From Stemphylium vesicarium (taxonomy: Eukaryota; Ascomycota; Dothideomycetes; Pleosporales; Pleosporaceae): 64,000 bases of DNA. The DNA lies in contig QXCR01000002.1 in assembly GCA_004380135.1 (NCBI GenBank), forward strand, positions 434,001 to 498,000, in the 5' to 3' direction. Shown piece after piece: positions 24,401 to 34,662 of this stretch. The position numbers were made by a program, and so were the translations under genes. Under the pieces are notes generated by a model. The model had not been told where the DNA came from and did not search any database. It saw only the letters and a program-made list of their open reading frames with translations. The number at the start of each line of letters is the position of its first letter. Positions within the stretch are counted from its first letter, which is position 1.

Positions 24401-24736
24401 GACCACCACATCTCCCAGCCTGATATCCGTATCTTCACTTGGCACACCTCCTCCGATACCCACCATGAGCCTGAATCGAATTTCTTTGAACTTCGATTGC
24501 ATCTTCGTGGCCACAGCCGCTGCTGAGTTGGCTCCGGTGCGACCTGGGAGGCATGAGATCACGACCTTGTGACCTGCCATCAACCCCATGAAGTATACAT
24601 CTTCCACTTTTTCACCAACTTCAGGAACGAAGTCATTATATCTTTCGTCTAGCATCGCTTTCGCTGCCGCGAACTCAATGGGTAGCGCGCATATCCATCC
24701 CACGGTGTACTCTTCGCGACGGGGCTGGCGGGGCAT
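21444..24736 (-). pseudogene. Broken PNP-NACHT-ankyrin (fungal NLR-type) gene
   Basis: Order of domains on minus: purine nucleoside phosphorylase-like domain (24736-24023, YTVGWICALPIEFAAAK to AYAKELL), a linker, a NACHT NTPase (P-loop GKAGAGKST in 23768-23274; Walker B ICFIDALDECDE from 23267) and a C-terminal ankyrin part (22190-21444). Such proteins are intracellular sensors linked to self/non-self recognition. From 23768 to 21444 one reading frame is kept but interrupted by stops at 23276-23274 (TAA), 22400-22398 (TAA) and 22370-22368 (TAG). The first lies between P-loop and Walker B. The PNP domain lacks roughly 90-100 residues between GLLSA and ERDKI. The PNP-NACHT junction also lacks a clean frame-preserving intron. 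Only about two near-identical ankyrin units remain. It is therefore most likely a pseudogene; programmed readthrough is a remote alternative. Confidence 0.85.
21509..21636 (-). repeat. Near-identical ankyrin repeat units, 99-bp period
   Basis: A 29-bp block at 21509-21537 recurs at 21608-21636 with two mismatches, exactly 99 bp (33 residues) apart. It encodes the GG-P-x-GNALQ-A ankyrin unit of the NLR gene. Confidence 0.85.
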
Positions 24737-25453
24737 TGGGGGCTATCTCAAATAACAACAGCTGCTCGGACTGGATGATCGTCGTAGCCGCAGATGGTGA
24801 ATGCGACATTTGCAACGCCTCCTATGAAGGATGGCGAACGATCAAGATGGTGGTGTCGCAGCTGGAGGTGCCGGGGGGAAATTTGATCGCCCAGCCTGAT
24901 CATAGCCGCCTGTGTTGAGTTCGCAACGCAGACAGATTAGCTGCGCCTCTCAGCGCTAGCTTCTCGTGGGGGCTGTGTCGGATCCTTCCTTGCCTGCATC
25001 GTCCACCATGTACATGTTCTGACCGGTTTTACATTGTGCTTGCATCTTAAGTATGTTCTGGTGTGCACGATATTGGTGACGGTGCTTCTGTTAAGACGGT
25101 GTTTCGCTCAATCTACCACTTGAGGGCGGTACTCTGCGCAGGAACGCTGGCAGAAACCAAACTTGGTTGTTCTTCCAGGCGTCTTAAGAATGAGTCCAAT
25201 TACTTTCTTCGAGTTTCGTACAATTACCGTGAATTTACCATAGAGCAAAGACTAATTGGAATATAGCGTCCGGGGCCTGGAGCTCCAGGTTTGGGCCATT
25301 AGATCAAAATCTTTGTATATGCTTGCTCTTTTTGCATTGCTGCACCCAAGGCTGAGCAACAGTCCAGGATCGCATCGAGCCGAAACCACGATATTTGTAT
25401 CTCTTCAATTGTCGAAGGAACTGTGACACGAGTTTGACGCGTCCCTAGATTGA
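24737..25453. other. Intergenic region in the degenerate island
   Basis: It lies between the divergent NLR pseudogene and the CorA-like gene. No coding region is supported. It should hold the former promoters of both; sequence just before 25454 could include an unrecognised upstream exon of the CorA-like gene. Confidence 0.4.
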
Positions 25454-26614
25454 TGCAACAGGACCCTTTCTCCGACAGCGGCAGCGGTCAGATTTCGCCA
25501 GAGCTCATTAGATACTTTCGGGTCCCACAGTATCTTCTTTTCGACATATACGGGTGCTCTAACGGTTTTTTCGCTTCCAAAGAGTCGCTACGTCAAAACG
25601 GCGAGCGCGAATCATGCTGTAGGGGCGTATGCAGTCATAGAGACGATCGCGACTAACCTTTGCCTACTCATGTGGTTTCGCACACTGATAAAGATAGCCC
25701 ATAGCGGCGGCGGGCTCAGATATAATTGGCATGAGGTGACATTCTGCCTTCGATGGAATCCTAAATGCTGCACCATTCTCTGTTTAGGAGTTGATTCCTC
25801 CTTCGAGGACCAGCTTCAACAAAGCCTGAATTAAATGTGGTCGGAGATCCAAGGGCCAGAGCCTGGATCCTCACTGGTACCGCTGATAGAAGTTCTCGTC
25901 GCAATGTACGACCCGTCAGTGTGGTCGATCCGTGACGTTGTGAGACGGGCCGAAAAGGCAAGCTACACTGGAGCAAGACTGTGTCAGTATAGTTGATATG
26001 TTGACATCTAGGACCGCGTGCGCCCGACGCGTGATGCAAATCACTTCACACTTCTCCAAAAAGCAGAAAGGCATGCCATTCATTCCTCGGAAACCCTCGG
26101 CGTGGCAGTAGGGACTGTGAGCAGCCTCCAGGTTCGCATGCTCCAGAACCTTCTAGCACGAGCTCAGTCGAACAAGAAGCGACTGCAGAATGAAATTGCG
26201 CTTGTAAGGCATAATTTTGACCTTAGTAGACCCGGTACTGATAAACGTTTAGGCGTACAACATGATCGCGCAACGAGACAGCCAGATCATGACCGGCCTT
26301 GGGGAAGCGGCGAGGAATGATAGCCAAGTCATGAAAGAGCTCAGGGCGGCAGCAAGGGAGGACAGTGGTGCGATGCGAACGATTGCCGTGGTTACCATGG
26401 CCTTCTTACCACCAACATTTCTCTCGGTAAGCGTCTCTAACGAGTGTCGAGCGTTGCTGATTAGGCGCAGGCGGTCTTCAGTATGAACTTCTTCAACTAC
26501 ACGCCGCCCCAAGATGGCCGCGGTGGCGAGTGGTCGATCTCGGAGAAGTTTTGGATTTACTGGGCATTTGCGGTACCGTTGACGGTCTTGACTCTGGGGA
26601 TGTGGGTATTGTGA
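25454..26614 (+). pseudogene. CorA-like membrane-protein gene, probably broken
   Basis: Exons read as 25454(?)-25957, 26012-26203, 26253-26426 and 26471-26614. The translation has the layout of fungal CorA-like proteins found with ankyrin or incompatibility-type genes: VLVAMYDPSVWSIRD, then ERHAIHSSETL, a helical RNDSQVMKELRAAAREDS segment, the first membrane segment MRTIAVVTMAFLPPTFLS and the second FWIYWAFAVPLTVL at the C terminus. The frame carries a TAA at 25832-25834 between a plausible upstream part (WHEVTFCLRWNPKC) and the rest. Intron 25958-26011 uses a GC donor (AAG/GCAAGC) with a TAG acceptor. The N-terminal boundary is unknown. If an unseen intron removes the TAA the gene could be intact. 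True Mg2+ transport is doubtful, since no GMN motif is seen. Confidence 0.65.
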
Positions 26615-27473
26615 CAGAGGTGGATGCGCATTGGCATGTAAGCGAGATTGCTTAGAGATCGATGGATTTGCGCGAGCTATTCCTGCAATGAAATGTTAGG
26701 ATCACGTGGGTTTTTGTTCCACACGATCATCGCGTTCAGAGGGGATCCGTCCAATGGGCATTGGCGAGCCTTGGATCGGACGCAGGAGCGCTGCGGGGCA
26801 ATGTGGTCAAGCAGAAGGCAGCCTGGTGGATGAGGAGCCCTGCAAAATCAGGAACGCGAGGCTGTGCATGTTCATCTGCACAGAGGCGAGATAGATTGCT
26901 TCTTCTCTTCTCCCGGGTCACAAGACGCGCGCATCAATCTAGCCATGAGCCGCGTCGCGCTACTAGGCTAAAGTAGGAAGGCCTGATTTGGCTTGGCAAA
27001 GACCTTCCATTCGCGACGAACGCCGATAAGCTTCGCTCCACTACGCTTGATCATCGACCGTGTCTCCTTCTGCTTCCAGTTGAGCACCGTTTTTCAGTAC
27101 CGCCGCAGCCTAGAGCGTGACAAGCTTTTCGGGTCCAATTTGGATGATGATAGGTCCATCTCGGAGATGTCGAGATGCAAACTGCTGATCGCGCCGAGTT
27201 GCATATTGGATGACCGATTTTCGGGTAGGTGACCAGCATGGTAGTAAAATAGGGAAAGCGCTTTCTTTAGGCGCGTCTATATGAACTGATATCGCGCACC
27301 ATAACTGCTGCTGGTCGCGTTGTTGTCCTCGTTGTGTCTGAGCAGTTGCGTTAGGCCTGTGAGATTTGACCAAGTCGTTGCTGGAAAGCCGACCTCTAAT
27401 CTACACTCATTCCTCTCCGGCGATTGGGCTGGCTACGTTGTTTCCCATCCATACGCCATCCTATCATTTCACC
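26615..27473. other. Intergenic region
   Basis: About 0.86 kb separates the CorA-like gene from the S28 peptidase. No CDS supported. The last ~100 nt are CT-rich promoter/leader sequence of the peptidase gene. Confidence 0.4.
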
Positions 27474-29292
27474 ATGCGGTCCTCAACATCGATCGCAGCG
27501 CTCGCGCTCGCGCTGTTGCAAGGTACTGATGCCATGAACGCCGCCGTTCAGCGCAAGTTTAACCTACTTGCCGACATGGGCCTCAACCCAGACGGAAGTG
27601 CTATGGGATCTTCCTCTGTCGACAACCCTACAATCGACATTGGGTCTCTTAAATCCCTCAAGATTGCGTCAACTGCAGGGTCTTCCGCTTCCGCTGCTGC
27701 TGCGCCCGAAGCCATCACACCAGAATATGTCGAGCTACCAATCGACAACTTCGCGTCGCACAAGAACCAGGATTATTCGTATCAAGGCACGTTCAACAAC
27801 AGATACTGGGTCAGCACAAGCGGCTACAAGGCCGGTGGTCCCGTCTTCGTCTACGACGTCGGCGAAGCTAATGCCGAACCAAATGCTTTGTTTAGGCTGC
27901 AAAACGAAACGAGCTTCTTCAAACAGCTCGTCGATCAGTTCGGTGGTATCGGCATTGTGTGGGAGCACCGGTTCTACGGAAACTCAACGCCGACACCCAT
28001 CGACATTAACACGGCGGCCGAGTCTTTCGAGTTCTTGACGACCGAGCAGTCCCTTGCGGATGTGGACCGCTTTGCCAAGCAATTCAGCAGGAAGAGCATC
28101 AACGCAACTCTCACCCCCGACAAGACGCCATGGATATTCGTCGGTGGTTCTTACCCGGGAATGAGGGCAGCTTTCATGCGCAACATGTACCCCGACACCA
28201 TCTACGCATCATGGGCTTCATCAGCTCCCGTCGAAGCTTCCGTCGACCAAAGCTTTTACTTTTCGCCGGTATGGCGAGGCCTAAATGCGAAGGGTTTCGG
28301 CAATTGCTCTCGCGATATCCACTCTGCCATCGGATACATGGATGAGGTTATGGACACGGACCAACGGGGTGCCGCCAAACTGAAGGAACAGTTCCTCGGT
28401 CTTGGGGCTGCAAACAACTCGCATGCTACCTTTGCAGATGCCCTTACTACCATTTTCTACCTGTGGCAATCCTATGGCGTCGAGGGCGGATCTACGGGTC
28501 TCCGCCGCTTCTGCGACTGGATTGAGACGGACCCGTCTACCAACACGACGGCTCCAGCCGAGGGCTGGGCAGAGAGCAAGGGTGCCAAGTGGACAGTAGA
28601 CAGGTGGTCCAAGTACCCTACCTTTACGCCCATGGTGAACAGCTACCTCGAGACGGAGTGCTCCGGAAAGCTGAACACTACTGGCAACTGCGATTTGAAC
28701 CGCAGGTTCACAGACCCTGCGTCGATTAGCTGGACCTGGCAATACTGCACACAATGGGGTATGTCATAGTCTTACATCTACATGTCCGAAAGCGATACTA
28801 ACAACTGTAGGATACTTTCAATCCGCCAACCTCGGACCTCAACAACTAGTCTCCAAGTACAACTCCCTCCAGCACCAACACGACATCTGCCATCGCCAGT
28901 TCCCTAACGCACCGCACCGACTCTTCCCCGACTGGCCCAACACCGGCAAAACCAACTCCGTTTTCGGCGGCTGGTCCATTCGTCCTTCGAACACCTACTG
29001 GTCCAATGGCGAGTTCGACCCATGGCGCACCCTGTCCCCTGCTTCTGCTGAACCATTCGCCCCCAAGGGCGTAGAAGTTACGCAGGAGATTCCGACATGC
29101 GGAAAGAGTACTAGACAGGATGAGCTATTCGGTCTCGTGCTCAAGGACGCTGAGCATTGCTTTGATTTCAGGACAACAGGCGTTACTGTCGCTGACGGAC
29201 CTGTAAGTCAGAAGCTGTTCAAGACCGCGCTGAGCGAGTGGCTGCAATGCTACAGCCCGAAGAAGGGACACGGAAAGCCGTGGAACGCGTAG
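27474..29292 (+). CDS. Secreted serine carboxypeptidase, S28 family
   Basis: Exons 27474-28758 and 28811-29292 (52-nt intron) give 588 aa. S28 peptidases cleave after proline (prolyl carboxypeptidase/DPP7 type). The N terminus is a signal peptide (MRSSTSIAALALALLQG), so the protein enters the secretory pathway. Catalytic residues: Ser in FVGGSYPGMRAA, Asp in NGEFDPWRT and His in DAEHCFD. Supporting motifs include WEHRFYGNSTP and YASWASSAPVEA. Several N-glycosylation sequons (NET, NST, NAT, NCS, NTT) fit an extracellular protein. An in-frame ATG at 27366 exists, but the start at 27474 puts the signal peptide first. Family call is firm; substrate is not known. Confidence 0.94.
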
Positions 29293-29358
29293 GGCTAGCT
29301 TAGATGCTGGGGTCGAAGTTATTGTTGATCGCGACGTATCGAAATAAATCATTAATAT

Positions 29359-30009
29359 TCAAAGCTTGGAAGCTTTCAAATTCGACGCCTTTGCGCTCTC
29401 TTGTTCTTTCAATCGGGCCTCCCAGTCCCACACCTCGCCCGTGAATCTGCCCTTTTCCCATCGCTCGTATATGCTTTTCTTTTCTTCCTCGTTATCAGTA
29501 TGGCAAATCTCACTCCAGACTTCTAACTGCTCTTTGAACCCCGGATTTGGATCGCAAATCGGCCTTCCCTCGCATAGTTGGTCCAGCGCTGCTGCGGGCG
29601 AAAGATGGTACTTCCAAATCAAATAGGCGCATACAAGAGTTGCAGAGCGCGATTTTCCCATCGCGCAATGGACGAATACCCCGCCTCCAGCTTCCGTATC
29701 CTCCTTTGTCTCCGGCGAAGAGGCTAAGGCCTGATCGATATATTCCACCCCCTGCCGGAAATACTGTAGAAGATCCGCATTCGGATGATCCTCCGCTCTG
29801 ATGTGGAAATGTTTCAAATCTTTGAACTTTTCCTGCAGCAGGGCATCATAGTCGATAACTGATAGTACGTGTGTGATTCCTGCTGCTTCGATGAGATCTG
29901 TTTGGTATAGAGCGTAGAGGCCGCCGATGTAGAGACGGCCGCAACGGGGCACACGATCGACCCAGCCCATGCCTGTGTGGGATGTGCTGCCGTGGAGGAG
30001 GTATGACAT
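29359..30009 (-). CDS. Dual-specificity protein phosphatase
   Basis: Single exon, 216 aa. The signature P-loop VHCAMGKSRSAT holds the catalytic Cys and Arg, and the general acid is probably the Asp in AEDHPNADLL. The N-terminal IGGLYALYQTDLIEAAGITHVLSV is the typical DSP fold entry. There is no C-terminal zinc-binding part as in Yvh1; the end is a short Glu/Lys/Ala-rich tail. It lies tail-to-tail with the S28 peptidase, with only 66 nt between stop codons. It could act on phosphotyrosine/threonine proteins; no substrate can be inferred. Confidence 0.92.
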   Translation of the reverse strand: MSYLLHGSTSHTGMGWVDRVPRCGRLYIGGLYALYQTDLIEAAGITHVLSVIDYDALLQEKFKDLKHFHIRAEDHPNADLLQYFRQGVEYIDQALASSPETKEDTEAGGGVFVHCAMGKSRSATLVCAYLIWKYHLSPAAALDQLCEGRPICDPNPGFKEQLEVWSEICHTDNEEEKKSIYERWEKGRFTGEVWDWEARLKEQESAKASNLKASKL

Positions 30010-31973
30010 TCAGGGGTTTCTCAGTGGGATAGTATTGATGCGATTCTGATCCAGGGACTTGAGGATGGTTGTGTGTTGAATTGGTGTGGGTTTAGATGAC
30101 TGGCTGGTAAGTGGAGGTCGTGCCGAGGCTCGTTCGTGGGGATTGCCATGAATTGCCGAGCACGTGCTGGAGCGACGGCTCTGGCAGAGAGTCTCTTATA
30201 TCTAACTTCTCATTGCGGGCGGATGATACTAAAAGATATGTTCGCGAAAGCGAGCATCTGATTCGCGGAAGGTGCTCGATTCTCGTAGGGAAAACGTGAA
30301 GAGTCCAGTCACGTGTGTTGCGTGCTAGCGGCCGATGGCGCCGTACAGGGCCGAAGGCTTACACGCGCTTTCTATCCTCACTTCCATTACCTCGTCTTCG
30401 TATCTTGGTAGACGCCAATAGCATTTACGCGCTTCTTCATCACGAACGAAACTTCCCGCGCTGCAATACGATACGGTAAATGAAGACGATTGTGTGTTGG
30501 TGGGAGCGATCGATGGTAGCTGCGTCCAGCATTCGTTCACATGTCGATTTTGAGGCATTTGACTCGACTGACCTGACAGCTGTTTCCCTAGTTATATAAC
30601 CTGCCTTGCTACTACTCGGCTGTGGAGACATCCGGAACACACTGTCCACCATCTATACCGGCACTCGAGACGGTGACAGTTTATGCTTTATTTAACTGCG
30701 GACAAAGTGAGACTCATTTCATGATGCCACCACGCGAAGAGTTTCTTTTCATGGGGAACCTGGCCAGGGGATTCTTTACCAAAACATTGGCAGAGGTATA
30801 GCGCTGGAAAGAATGTACGTAGAGAAGCAAAACACATTACCCCGCAAGTTGCTTTTCAGTAGTGTGCAACGCGAGTATCACGGTGATCATCGAATTTTGG
30901 AAGTGAGACATGTACGGTGTTTCGGCACGGACGAATACCATAGCAAAATCGCGGCTATGTTTAGTCGGGGCAAAGTTCTGGCGCTATGATAATGCGAGAT
31001 TTGCTGGTCACGCGCGACAGGTGACACGGCACTCGCGAGGTCGTGTTCCGCTGCGCCCGATTCCACGGACAGCAAGAGTACAATCCCCGCAAAATGCAGG
31101 GCGGTCGCACAATATCGGCGACTTGGTTGTGTACTACCATCGCGACATGTCCGTGTGAAGCATGGCAATTGAGATGGGACGACGGGAAAGCAGAGAGGTC
31201 ATGGGTCGAACAAGCACGTGGGGCCTGGAGGGTCCTGCAGGGTGTTCCAAGTATAGGGCGTATCGATTGTGAGGGCGCTAAGGGCCCATCTGATGCAGGG
31301 TGGCGATGGCAGAACAGCACCAAGATCATCAGGGCTGCCAATGCAGGGCAAACGTTAGGCAAATGCTAGATGGAAAAAATAATCAGAGGCAATGAGAACC
31401 ACGCACAAGACATGCCATTCGTGACAGTGGAGGCGGCGACGATGAATAATGTGTTGGTATATGACGGTGGCTTGTCGATAGATTTGGCACGAGGCTCAAC
31501 CGGCTAGCCCATACCCGCAAGTGGCATGGTGTATCTCCCCATAAGTGCGCCGCCTCGTACCCGCAGACACCCACCCCTTCTTCAAAGGGAGCCTTGTCGC
31601 CCGCTCGTCTGTGAACTCCACTCTTGCAGTACACCTTCTCTTTCTCCCCTCGGGACCACCTTCTCTATACTAACTCGACAGCCTAATTCCTTTTTGCCTC
31701 TTCACCCACGCTCGCTACACGAAACCGGGGCCATTGGACGATCAGGGGAGCAACACCAAACGGCCCAATTGATTTACACTCCTCTACCAAACAGCGCCGC
31801 ACTGCTACGGGACCCTGAACGTGGATCGTAATCGTGCTTACGGTTGTCATCACTAAGACTCTGGAAAGCGTTCCCCGCGATAGTTGCGATCGAATTGCGC
31901 CGCGGTCCGACTGTCAGACTCCACCTCTGCTTACTCTACGCGAACAAAACGATCGCGAACAACGGTCCGAGCC
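30010..31973. other. Intergenic region, about 2 kb
   Basis: This is promoter space for the divergent phosphatase and Crh-type genes. Open frames at 30961-31369 on both strands are mutually overlapping and without family features. The 400 nt before 31974 are pyrimidine-rich, fitting a leader. Nothing else recognised. Confidence 0.45.
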
Positions 31974-33431
31974 ATGGTCCGAAGCGTCCTCTCCGCTGCT
32001 GTCGCCGCAGTTGCCTTTGCTGGCTTCGCGATTGCCGACGGTGCGAAATGCACAAAAGATAGCCATTGTCCCGCAGAGACGCCCTGCTGCTCGCGTGAGT
32101 GTCACGCCATTGTCAATTTCGAAATGATTCGCTAACAACCTTGCAGTATACGGCGACTGCGGTGTCGGCGCTTTCTGCCTCGGCGGATGCGATCCTCTCA
32201 TGTCACACTCTTTCGACTCGTGCGTTCCCGGTCCCGTATGCAAATCCGGCACATACAAACTCGACAACCTCGACGATGTCCAGACGATTGACAAATACCT
32301 CGGAGACGCCTCCAAGATCAACTGGCAGTCGCAGGGCATGCCCATCGCATACACAGATCCGAAGACGAAGGAGAAGGCGACGCTATTGACAATGGCGCAA
32401 GGAACGGTTGGAACACTGCTGGCATCGACGTTTTACGTCTGGTACGGCAAGATCTGCTCCCAGCTCAGCACAGCTCAGGGCAAGGGTGTCGTAACAGCCT
32501 TTATTCTCATGTCGGACGTTAAGGACGAGATTGACTTTGAATGGGTCGGTGCAGACATAGGAGTGGCCCAGTCCAACTACTACTCCCAGGGAGTAACCGT
32601 CTGTAGGTATCCCCTCTTGTCCATCTACCCTCTTCCAAAACTGACCCAGAGGCAGATGACAACGGCGACGATCTCAAAGTACCCGGTGGCAACACTGTCG
32701 ACACCATGCACGAATACTGCGTCGACTGGAAGGAGGATACCTTGACCTGGTCCATCGACGGCAAGGAAATGCGCTCCCTCGACCGCAAATCTACCTGGAA
32801 CGACACTTCCGGCCGCTACAGCTTCCCCCAGACGCCCGCCCGAATCATGCTCTCCCTCTGGCCCGCCGGTCTCCCCTCCAACGCCGAAGGTACCGTTGAA
32901 TGGGCCGGTGGAGAGATCGACTGGAACAGCCCATACATGACCAACGGATACTACGCCGCCCGCTTCAGCGAAGTCACCGTCGAATGTTACGACCCACCGC
33001 CAGCGGCGCAGATCAAGGGAAAGAAGACATACAAGTACACGGATGAAGCCGGTACCAACAACACCGTTGCTATCACCGATGACGAGGTCATTCTCGGTTC
33101 CTTGATGGGCACCGGCGAGAACCCGGGCAAGGCAGACAAAGATGACGACAAGAGCAAACCTTCCCAATCCGTGGCTATGGTGCCCGGTGGAAACCCTGGT
33201 GGTGGCGCTGCTAGGGAGGTCGCCGAGACCAGTACCCTTGCGCAACAGAACCCCAACGTCCAAGCTACTGGCGAATCGTCTGGCAATGGCGCTACATCCC
33301 AAGGCCAGTTCGTCCAGGGCGGTACGAGTGGAAGTACCGGTGCAGGTGCGATCGTCCAACCCGGACTGAAGCAGATGGGCGGCTCCGTCTTTGCTGTCGT
33401 ACTGGCCATCTTTGGCTTAATGGTTTTGTAA
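31974..33431 (+). CDS. Crh-type cell-wall transglycosylase, GH16, GPI-anchored
   Basis: Crh enzymes link chitin to beta-glucan in the fungal wall. Exons 31974-32094, 32147-32602 and 32656-33431 give 450 aa. A signal peptide (VLSAAVAAVAFAGFAIADG) is followed by a Cys-rich stretch (TKDSHCPAETPCCS, then GDCGVGAFCLGGCDP) as in Utr2/Crh proteins. The GH16 catalytic motif DEIDFEWVGAD carries both Glu residues and the Asp. After the domain comes a Gly/Ser/Thr/Gln-rich low-complexity spacer, then a hydrophobic C-terminal end (VFAVVLAIFGLMVL) as expected for GPI attachment. Both introns (52 and 53 nt) restore the frame. Assignment to Crh1/Crh2-like is firm; the exact paralogue is not. Confidence 0.94.
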
Positions 33432-34662
33432 CCGCGTCTCGCGCTAATGTCTTGCGTTCTTCAGTCATATTTTCTCTCTTATCTGTCACGTCTTGTTATA
33501 CTGGCTCGTAAGGAGTCTAAGAGTTCGATACCTTTGTTTCCATTTTTTGTATCTTTTGGCTTGGTAAGGGCGAAAGGCCCTAGGGTGAGAAGGTTGGATG
33601 GAAACTCATCTTCCCGCATCTCATGCGTGCATAGTCGAAGTTCGTAGTTCCTACTACTGTGTATATTGTCCACTTTTTCTCTCTTCCAGTCATTCAGCCA
33701 AGGCATCTTCGAAGGCAAGTGCAGTGCGAACACACAGCCACATGCGAATTCCTTCCTTGTCACATTAGGTATCCACCGGTTCATATCTCCGCGCAAGTCG
33801 CCTGCCTGATACGTACACACAGCTTACCCGTTGATCGACACGCTCGCATGTCAGGCGTCCCGTCGACCCGCATATATGCAGCCACCCCGTTTAGTGACAT
33901 TCCCGGCCTGTAACGCTTGATGCAAGACTGCGGATGAGGATGAGATGTGGTTGACATCTCTGTTCCGATTTTCCAAGACCGCTGCGGCAAGACAAGTCAT
34001 TCAGCTACCCTGTACCTTCTCTCGCTCACTCTGTATTAAAAAATTAACATCCATCGCTAGATCATAGTTCGATGCTATATGCCGCTCTGCTCAACATCCC
34101 CCGCCGCGATGCCATCCGTCCTGCTCATCTACAGTTCCAGAACAGCGGACCCGTTGCCCAATTCAGCCGCCCATGCATATATTCAGCAGCGGGGCGACCC
34201 ACGGTACTCCCTCCCGTCTTCCAGGCGTCCAACTCGCATCCGCCTCTCCCCCGGAGAGACATCCCCATCCACCTACCTACACCAGCAAGTGCCGGGTCGG
34301 TAGGACATGTGCCGGGGTAAGCTGTAAGCACTTGTGCAACGGTCAGCATGGGCAGGGTAGCTGCGCCAATAAGAGGAAGTATGTTAGTGTTACGCGTTTG
34401 ATCATTATGTAGGACTGCAGCTTCGGCCTAAAACTCAGGCCCGCTGTGGAAGGATTGTGCGTAAGTTGAGGCCTGCACGGGGTTTTTCTTTCGTCTGGGA
34501 TTTAGATTGTTGGTGATGTTGAGGGTAGGGTGGATCGATGACCCCGCTCGCTGGATGCCGTGGCATTGATGCTGGTATAACTTTAGGCTGGTGCTGGATG
34601 TCGCTCGTCGCAGTCCTCTTTGCATCTTCTATCTGCGCCCAGAGATCCCCTCTTCTACCATT
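33432..34662. other. Intergenic region
   Basis: The 3' UTR of the Crh gene (T-rich, 33440-33560) and the promoter of the P450 gene. No supported CDS. Confidence 0.45.

Noticed and set aside
25454..26614. Functional Mg2+ channel
   Set aside because: No GMN motif at the end of the first membrane helix and the frame is interrupted.
27366..27473. Upstream in-frame ATG extending the S28 peptidase by 36 residues
   Set aside because: It would bury the signal peptide; the sequence looks like leader.
28281..28754. 157-aa open frame on minus
   Set aside because: Antisense of the S28 peptidase coding exon.
32625..33359. 244-aa open frame on minus
   Set aside because: Antisense of the Crh/GH16 coding exon, which has the catalytic motif and correct splicing.
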